From Chlorobiaceae bacterium (lineage in GTDB: Bacteria; Bacteroidota; Chlorobiia; Chlorobiales; Chlorobiaceae): a stretch of DNA of 63,380 nt. The notes under the pieces are model-generated. The model was not told where the DNA came from. It saw nothing but the letters and a program-made list of their open reading frames with translations, and searched no databases. The DNA is taken from NCBI GenBank assembly GCA_013334755.1, contig JAAXWX010000005.1:1860-65239 (forward strand), given 5' to 3'. The position numbers were made by a program, and so were the translations under genes. Of the stretch, positions 58,771 through 63,380 are shown one piece after another; positions within the stretch are counted from its first letter, which is position 1; every line of letters begins with the position of its first letter.

Positions 58771-59615
58771 CTCTCTTTGAAGCCATCGTTCTCGGTATCG
58801 TTCAGGGACTGACGGAATTCCTTCCGATCAGCAGTTCTGCGCATTTGAGAATTGTTCCTGCACTGGTCGGATGGGATGACCCTGGAGCTGCATTCAGTGC
58901 GATAATACAGATCGGAACCCTTGTTGCCGTCCTTATCTATTTCCGTAAAGATATTTTCATGATAGTCGGGGCCGTGATCAGAGGCATCGTCCAGGGAAAA
59001 CCCCTTGAAACCAGTGAAGCTAAAATGGGCTGGATGATCGCAGCCGGAACCATCCCGATAGTTATTCTGGGCCTTCTTTTTAAAAGCGAAATAGAAACAG
59101 CCCTTCGTTCACTATACTGGATCAGCGGAGCACTTATCGGATTGGCTCTTATCCTTTTTCTTGCTGAAAAAAAAATCAAGAGCAGGCTCGAAAAAAATCT
59201 GCCGCTGACATCAATGGAAAACATCGGATGGAAAGAAGCTATATTGATCGGGCTTGCTCAAAGTATCGCCCTCATTCCGGGATCTTCGCGTTCAGGCGTC
59301 ACGATTACCGGAGGACTTCTTCTGAATCTTGACCGAGCAACCGCCGCCCGTTTTTCATTTCTGCTTTCTTTGCCTTCAGTCTTTGCAGCAGGAATTTTCC
59401 AGCTCTATAAAACTTTAGGCAGCTATTCGAGTTCTCCTGACAACATAATCAACATCCTTGCTGCAACCCTTTCCGCAGGCATTGTGGGTTATGCTTCAAT
59501 CGCATTCCTTCTCAACTACCTCAAAAAACACACCACAACCATCTTCATTGCTTACAGGCTCATTGCCGGAGCAGCAGTTCTTTACCTTGTTGCTGCAGGA
59601 ATTTTAAAACCGTAA
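58767..59615 (+). CDS. uppP: Undecaprenyl-diphosphatase UppP
   Basis: 282 residues, about eight membrane helices. GLTEFLPISSSAHLRIVP and PGSSRSGVTITGGLLL are the two active-site loops of the BacA/UppP family. Recycles undecaprenyl pyrophosphate for peptidoglycan and O-antigen synthesis, and complements the PAP2 enzyme of the 29-kb cassette in role. Third gene of the pdxJ-rdgB-uppP operon, which ends in a hairpin at 59632. Confidence 0.96.
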   Translation: MTLFEAIVLGIVQGLTEFLPISSSAHLRIVPALVGWDDPGAAFSAIIQIGTLVAVLIYFRKDIFMIVGAVIRGIVQGKPLETSEAKMGWMIAAGTIPIVILGLLFKSEIETALRSLYWISGALIGLALILFLAEKKIKSRLEKNLPLTSMENIGWKEAILIGLAQSIALIPGSSRSGVTITGGLLLNLDRATAARFSFLLSLPSVFAAGIFQLYKTLGSYSSSPDNIINILAATLSAGIVGYASIAFLLNYLKKHTTTIFIAYRLIAGAAVLYLVAAGILKP

Positions 59616-59631
59616 TAACAACAGAAACAGC

Positions 59632-59667
59632 TATAAGAGCACAGGTATCACCGACCCGGCTCTTATA
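59632..59667 (+). terminator. Terminator of the pdxJ-rdgB-uppP operon
   Basis: TATAAGAGC (59632-59640) pairs perfectly with GCTCTTATA (59659-59667) around an 18-base loop; CTTTTC follows. It sits 16 bases after the uppP stop. Confidence 0.6.
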
Positions 59668-59821
59668 CTTTTCAGCCGTTTCCCCACCGTTTGCGTCATA
59701 AACCTCCCAAACTTTTCAAGGCAACTTTTTACCTTTAAAAATAATTCTCTTTTCTTCAGAAAGAGGCGGAAAATTTTTCTTATATATAGCTAATCTAAAT
59801 TAACAGTTTAATAATTCAACC

Positions 59822-60682
59822 GTGCCATACAGCTTGTCAAGCGTAGGGCATAATGGTTTTGAAAAAGCAGACTTACATATACATACGAAATGTTCAGACG
59901 GGATCTTTACACCGGCAGAGATTGTTGAAAAGGCAGCGCTTGTCGGGTTGAAGGCCATTAGTATTACTGACCATGATTCTGTTTTAGGTATTGACAAAGC
60001 AAAGCCATTAGCCTTACAGAAAGGCATTGAGCTTATTCCTGGTGTAGAAATGAGCTCGACCTACAAGGGATATGATATTCATATCCTTGGTTATTTTTTC
60101 AATTATCAGCATTCCGAGCTGAAAGAATATCTGGACCAATGCCGTCATCTGCGCACCGAAAGGGCTGAGCGCATGGTGAGTAAACTTGCCAAAATGGGGG
60201 TAAAGATCGGCATTGAACAAATTATTATCAAAGCTCAGAACGGAAGCGTTGGACGTCCTCATATTGCCGCAGTGCTGCAGGATGTAGGATATGTCAAAAG
60301 CTTCAGCGAGGCTTTCAGCAAATATCTCGGTTCACACAGCCCCGCATATGTCAAAAGCATAGAGACACATCCGGCAGATGTCATCAGGCTCATCAATAAA
60401 GCCTCAGGGCTCTCTTTTCTTGCGCATCCTGCGCAGAATGTGCCCGATGAGACGCTGAAACAGTTGATTACGTTCGGACTCGATGGCATTGAAATTGTTC
60501 ATCCCTCTCATGATACCTACCGGCAGAATTATTACCGTGAGATTGCCAATGAGTACTTCCTGCTTTTTTCAGGCGGATCCGATTATCATGGCATGAGAGA
60601 ACGCGATGATGACATCTTCGGCAAGGTAACCATACCATACGAATGGGTGTCGAAAATGAAAAGCCGGCTTTTACACGTATGA
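59822..60682 (+). CDS. PHP-domain phosphoesterase (RNase AM/YciV type)
   Basis: 286 residues. PHP metal motifs: KADLHIHTKCSDG, SITDHDSV, GVEMSS, FLAHPAQN and SGGSDYHGMRE. Members hydrolyse 3',5'-nucleoside bisphosphates or trim RNA 5' ends (YciV/RnaAM). The start is a GTG at 59822. It lies 99 bases before the Mla permease gene, same strand; functional link unclear. Confidence 0.88.
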   Translation: MPYSLSSVGHNGFEKADLHIHTKCSDGIFTPAEIVEKAALVGLKAISITDHDSVLGIDKAKPLALQKGIELIPGVEMSSTYKGYDIHILGYFFNYQHSELKEYLDQCRHLRTERAERMVSKLAKMGVKIGIEQIIIKAQNGSVGRPHIAAVLQDVGYVKSFSEAFSKYLGSHSPAYVKSIETHPADVIRLINKASGLSFLAHPAQNVPDETLKQLITFGLDGIEIVHPSHDTYRQNYYREIANEYFLLFSGGSDYHGMRERDDDIFGKVTIPYEWVSKMKSRLLHV

Positions 60683-60781
60683 AAACGCAAGGATTGCTCT
60701 ATTAATGAAGATTTGCTATTATTTGAACCTGTTTTTCAGGCGTGGTTGCTTACTGCCGGCTCACCTCACCACACTCTCTTT

Positions 60782-61576
60782 ATGCCTTTAACTTTCGTAC
60801 GAACCCTGGAAAAAAAGCTTGTCCTGCAACTGAAAGATTTTTTTCTCACCATGCAGGAATTTTTTCTCTTTTCCATGAGGGCATTTATGGCTTTCCCGAA
60901 AGTGATCCGGTATTGGAGGGATGTACTTGATCAGGCTACAATATGCGGTACAGACTCAATTCCCATTGTGCTTGTCAGCGCTATTTCCATAGGTGCACTT
61001 CTTGCCATTGAGGTAGGAAACCTGCTTGAAGACTTTGGAGCAAAAACAATGCTCGGACGCTCAACCGCGCTCACGGTGATCCGCGAACTCGGACCACTTC
61101 TCATGGGCCTCATGCTCTCCGCCAGATTCGGATCAAGAAATGGTGCTGAACTCGGTGCCATGCAGATATCGGAACAGATCGATGCACTTCGCGCTTTCGG
61201 CACTGATCCGATTGCCAAACTGGTCATGCCCCGCCTTGTTGCCGCGCTTATCATGTTTCTGCCACTGACTGCGCTCTCGGACTTTGCCGGCTTACAAAGC
61301 GCAGCATACATGGCTGAGCACTACCACCGGATTGACCCTGGAATATTCTGGAACGCTGTTTACCCCCGGCTGGTAGCAAAAGACTTTGTGGTTGGATTCC
61401 TGAAAGCTCCGGTTTTCGCAGTCATTATTACACTGGTCAGCAGTTTCAACGGCTTTTCTGCGAGAGGAGGAACTGCAGGTGTCGGGCGTTCGACCATCAA
61501 AGGCATTGTTGTGTCATCGGGACTGGTACTGGTTGCCAATTTCTACGTTTCAAAGTTAGTGCTTGAAAACATGTAA
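60782..61576 (+). CDS. mlaE: MlaE-type phospholipid ABC permease
   Basis: 264 residues from the ATG at 60782; a TTG at 60713 would add 23. Mla/YrbE permease: RYWRDVLDQATICGTDSIPIV, EVGNLLEDFGAKTM, RELGPLLMGLMLSARFGSRNGAELGAM (EQIDALRAFGTDP follows) and GLQSAAYMAE. Moves phospholipids across the inner membrane with MlaF and MlaD. Tight operon with the ATPase; its end nearly touches that start. Confidence 0.9.
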   Translation: MPLTFVRTLEKKLVLQLKDFFLTMQEFFLFSMRAFMAFPKVIRYWRDVLDQATICGTDSIPIVLVSAISIGALLAIEVGNLLEDFGAKTMLGRSTALTVIRELGPLLMGLMLSARFGSRNGAELGAMQISEQIDALRAFGTDPIAKLVMPRLVAALIMFLPLTALSDFAGLQSAAYMAEHYHRIDPGIFWNAVYPRLVAKDFVVGFLKAPVFAVIITLVSSFNGFSARGGTAGVGRSTIKGIVVSSGLVLVANFYVSKLVLENM

Positions 61577-61580
61577 GTGC

Positions 61581-62315
61581 ATGATTGAATTACGAAATGT
61601 CAGTTTGAAATACGGTGAAAAAGAGATCCTCAAAAAGGTTTCACTTACTGTCAAGGACAACACGATCAAGGCAATACTTGGCCCGAGCGGTGTCGGAAAA
61701 AGTACGATTCTTAAACTGATGCTCGGCCTTATCAAGCCGAACAGCGGTCAGGTTATTATTGACGGCACCGATATCACCGGCATGAAAGAGAGCAGCCTTT
61801 ATGATATCAGACGAAAGATGGGCATGGTTTTTCAGGGAAATGCACTCTTTGACTCTTTGACCATCAGTCAGAATCTGGGCTTCTTTCTCCGTGAAAACAT
61901 GAAACTCCCTGAGGATGAAATTAGCCGGAGAGTTACCGAACAGATCCAGTTTGCCGGACTGGAAGGTTATGAAGAACAGCTTCCTGAAAGTCTTAGCGGA
62001 GGAATGCGCAGAAGGGTTGCCATAGGAAGAGCACTGATCTTCAAACCTCACATGATCCTGTTTGATGAACCAACCGCAGGCCTTGATCCGGTCAGCTCAA
62101 AAAAAATTCTCTCGCTCATCAGTTCACTGCGCCATAACAACAACCTTGGAGCCGTGATTGTCACCCATATTATTGATGACGTTTTTAATGTTGCCGACTC
62201 AGTTGCTGTACTCTATCAGGGAGAAATTATTTTCGACGATGTAACTGATAAACTACACGAAGCAGAACATCCTTTTATACGATCGATCCTGTCAGACAAA
62301 ATTCTCGAATTATAA
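61581..62315 (+). CDS. mlaF: MlaF-type phospholipid ABC ATPase
   Basis: 244 residues from the ATG at 61581 (the upstream TTG frame is unlikely). Walker A LGPSGVGKSTIL, Q-loop MVFQGNALFDSLT, signature LSGGMRRRVAIGRAL, Walker B MILFDEPTAGLDPVSS and VIVTHIIDD. Drives the permease encoded just upstream; the MCE subunit follows 24 bases downstream. Confidence 0.93.
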   Translation: MIELRNVSLKYGEKEILKKVSLTVKDNTIKAILGPSGVGKSTILKLMLGLIKPNSGQVIIDGTDITGMKESSLYDIRRKMGMVFQGNALFDSLTISQNLGFFLRENMKLPEDEISRRVTEQIQFAGLEGYEEQLPESLSGGMRRRVAIGRALIFKPHMILFDEPTAGLDPVSSKKILSLISSLRHNNNLGAVIVTHIIDDVFNVADSVAVLYQGEIIFDDVTDKLHEAEHPFIRSILSDKILEL

Positions 62316-62339
62316 TCATCATTTAAGACTTTCACCTGT

Positions 62340-63218
62340 ATGAAAAACCCGAACGCTTTGAAATGGAGCGATCTGAGAACCGGTATTTTTTTTGTGTTCG
62401 GCATCTGTTTTGCCGCTTATATGGGACTGGTCATCGGCAAAAACAGCAACCTGTTTACCGGAGTCACAACCATAAAAATTCTTTCGTCAGATGTACAAAG
62501 CCTTGCTGAAAACAACTTTGTCTCTATATCAGGCAAAAAAATAGGAACGGTTTCAAAAATGGACTTTGAGAGAAGGAACGGTGTACTCTTCGTCGTTGCC
62601 ACTCTCAGGCTGAAAAACGAGTTCGCGCCGCTTGTTACAAAGGATGCCAAAGCGACAATTAAAGCCCTCGGTATACTTGGAGACAAGTATGTTGATATCA
62701 AAACAGGAAAAAGTGCCCCCATTGAAAATGGTGATTTTATCTCTCTTGAAACCGAGGATGGAATGGCAAGCCTCACAGGCAATGCAAACAACGCTTTCGT
62801 TAAAATCAATGAACTCCTTGATCACCTGAACAGTGGCAAAGGTATGGCTGGAAGGCTTATCTCTGACGAAAAAATGGGGACCGAGCTTGCCGAAACGATC
62901 AACAGCCTGAAAGCTACAACCGCAGAACTCTCACAACTGACACAAAAAGCATCCCATGGCGATGGGCTTCTTCCAAGGCTCCTCAATGACAAGGCAATGG
63001 CAAAAAACAGCGGAGAGACCATTGAACGACTGAACCAGGCTGCCTTGAAAACCGAATCACTGATAAGCAAGCTCAACAATGAAAACGGTACGCTGGGTCA
63101 GCTCTCCTCCAATCCGGCTCTTTACAACAACCTGTCCAGAACACTTTCATCACTTGATTCTGTCCTTGTTGACCTGAAAGCACACCCGAAGCGCTATGTA
63201 AAGTTTTCGCTTTTTTAA
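62340..63218 (+). CDS. mlaD: MCE-family (MlaD-like) phospholipid-binding protein
   Basis: 292 residues. One N-terminal membrane anchor (GIFFVFGICFAAYMGLVIG), then the MCE domain (VTTIKILSSDVQSLAENNFVSISGKKIGTVSKM; key LAENNFVSISGKKIG and ALGILGDKYVDIKTG). The C-terminal half is helical with GKGMAGRLI, DGLLPRLLND and NGTLGQLSSNPALYNNL, like MCE proteins that line the lipid channel. Forms the periplasmic subunit of the MlaEF complex. Confidence 0.92.
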   Translation: MKNPNALKWSDLRTGIFFVFGICFAAYMGLVIGKNSNLFTGVTTIKILSSDVQSLAENNFVSISGKKIGTVSKMDFERRNGVLFVVATLRLKNEFAPLVTKDAKATIKALGILGDKYVDIKTGKSAPIENGDFISLETEDGMASLTGNANNAFVKINELLDHLNSGKGMAGRLISDEKMGTELAETINSLKATTAELSQLTQKASHGDGLLPRLLNDKAMAKNSGETIERLNQAALKTESLISKLNNENGTLGQLSSNPALYNNLSRTLSSLDSVLVDLKAHPKRYVKFSLF

Positions 63219-63234
63219 AACTTCTATATCCCCC

Positions 63235-63380
63235 ATGCTCCGACTGCTCCGACTGCTCCGACTGCTCCGACTGACTTTAGCATCATGCATGCTCTTTACA
63301 GGGTTTAGCGGAGCGCTTCCGTCAAAGAGTATGGCCTATGATTTCAAGCCACTTGAAGCCGTTGTTCAAAAAGCAGTGAG
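63235..63380 (+). CDS. Truncated exported protein, possibly a beta-lactamase-like serine hydrolase
   Basis: Starts with ATG at 63235 and is still open at the right edge (48 codons seen). The signal-peptide region is Leu/Arg repeats (LRLLRLLRLLRL, from four 9-bp repeats), then TLASCMLFTGFSGALPS. The visible mature part, KPLEAVVQKAV, recalls the start of class C beta-lactamase-type hydrolases, but too little is seen to be sure. It follows the MCE gene by 16 bases and may belong to the same transcript. Confidence 0.5.
   Translation, partial: MLRLLRLLRLLRLTLASCMLFTGFSGALPSKSMAYDFKPLEAVVQKAV
63238..63273 (+). repeat. Four perfect 9-bp tandem repeats (CTCCGACTG)
   Basis: CTCCGACTG occurs four times in a row directly after the ATG at 63235, encoding Leu-Arg-Leu repeats in the signal peptide n-region of the truncated exported protein. 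Copy-number change by slippage would keep the frame and alter the length and charge of the signal peptide. Confidence 0.9.

Overview
The window looks like a chromosomal segment of a green sulfur bacterium (Chlorobiaceae, Chlorobium/Pelodictyon type). The evidence is a chlorosome-type 2Fe-2S envelope protein, a BciB-type 8-vinyl reductase of bacteriochlorophyll synthesis, a phytoene synthase, monomeric NADP-isocitrate dehydrogenase (used in the reductive TCA cycle of this group) and a class I fructose-1,6-bisphosphatase, with Gram-negative envelope genes throughout. I cannot name the species. Gene density is high, starts are mostly ATG with several TTG, and I see no rRNA, tRNA, CRISPR array or intact insertion sequence.

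Layout. 1-4612 (minus): an ABC-2 exporter operon of the YbhGFSR kind (HlyD-type adaptor, two separate ATPases, two permeases, the last cut by the left edge). 4655-10121: a metallophosphoesterase, TrmH, the chlorosome ferredoxin protein with a DUF4332-like tail, a membrane-anchored sensor-like protein, YbeY and HflX. 10332-14661: crtB, lysS, an AlbA_2-type protein and a UDP-glucuronate epimerase-like gene. 14981-18487: a circularly permuted ATP-grasp / alpha-E / transglutaminase operon, followed by a possible 34-residue peptide. 18584-24742: a small membrane protein, a frameshifted relic, an acetate/succinate-type CoA transferase, bciB facing a chlorophyll-b-reductase-like SDR, a hypothetical protein and a flavin reductase. 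24810-27509: lipocalin, CDF cation exporter, PurU.

27619-33290: a lipid-glycosylation cassette (two ArnT-like transferases around a PAP2 phosphatase, a polyprenyl-phosphate GT2 and a UPF0104 membrane protein). 33293-46409: recJ, fbp, a YmdB-like phosphodiesterase, pirin, an L,D-transpeptidase-like protein, icd, fabI, an ArsA/Get3 ATPase, aat, a nitroreductase and a GT28-like glycosyltransferase. 46454-58059: a UvrD/PcrA helicase, a GH13 amylase, YjbQ, dxs, pgpA, pgsA, mutS2 and pdxJ. 58066-63380: an ITPase, uppP, a PHP phosphatase, an Mla/Mce lipid-transport operon (permease, ATPase, MCE protein) and a truncated exported protein whose signal peptide is built on a 9-bp tandem repeat.

Most genes are core metabolism, envelope and repair. 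The parts most worth a second look are the chlorosome ferredoxin-DUF4332 fusion, the ATP-grasp/alpha-E/transglutaminase operon with its small ORF, the bciB/SDR pair, the decayed gene at 19.2-19.7 kb and the repeat-built signal peptide at the right edge.
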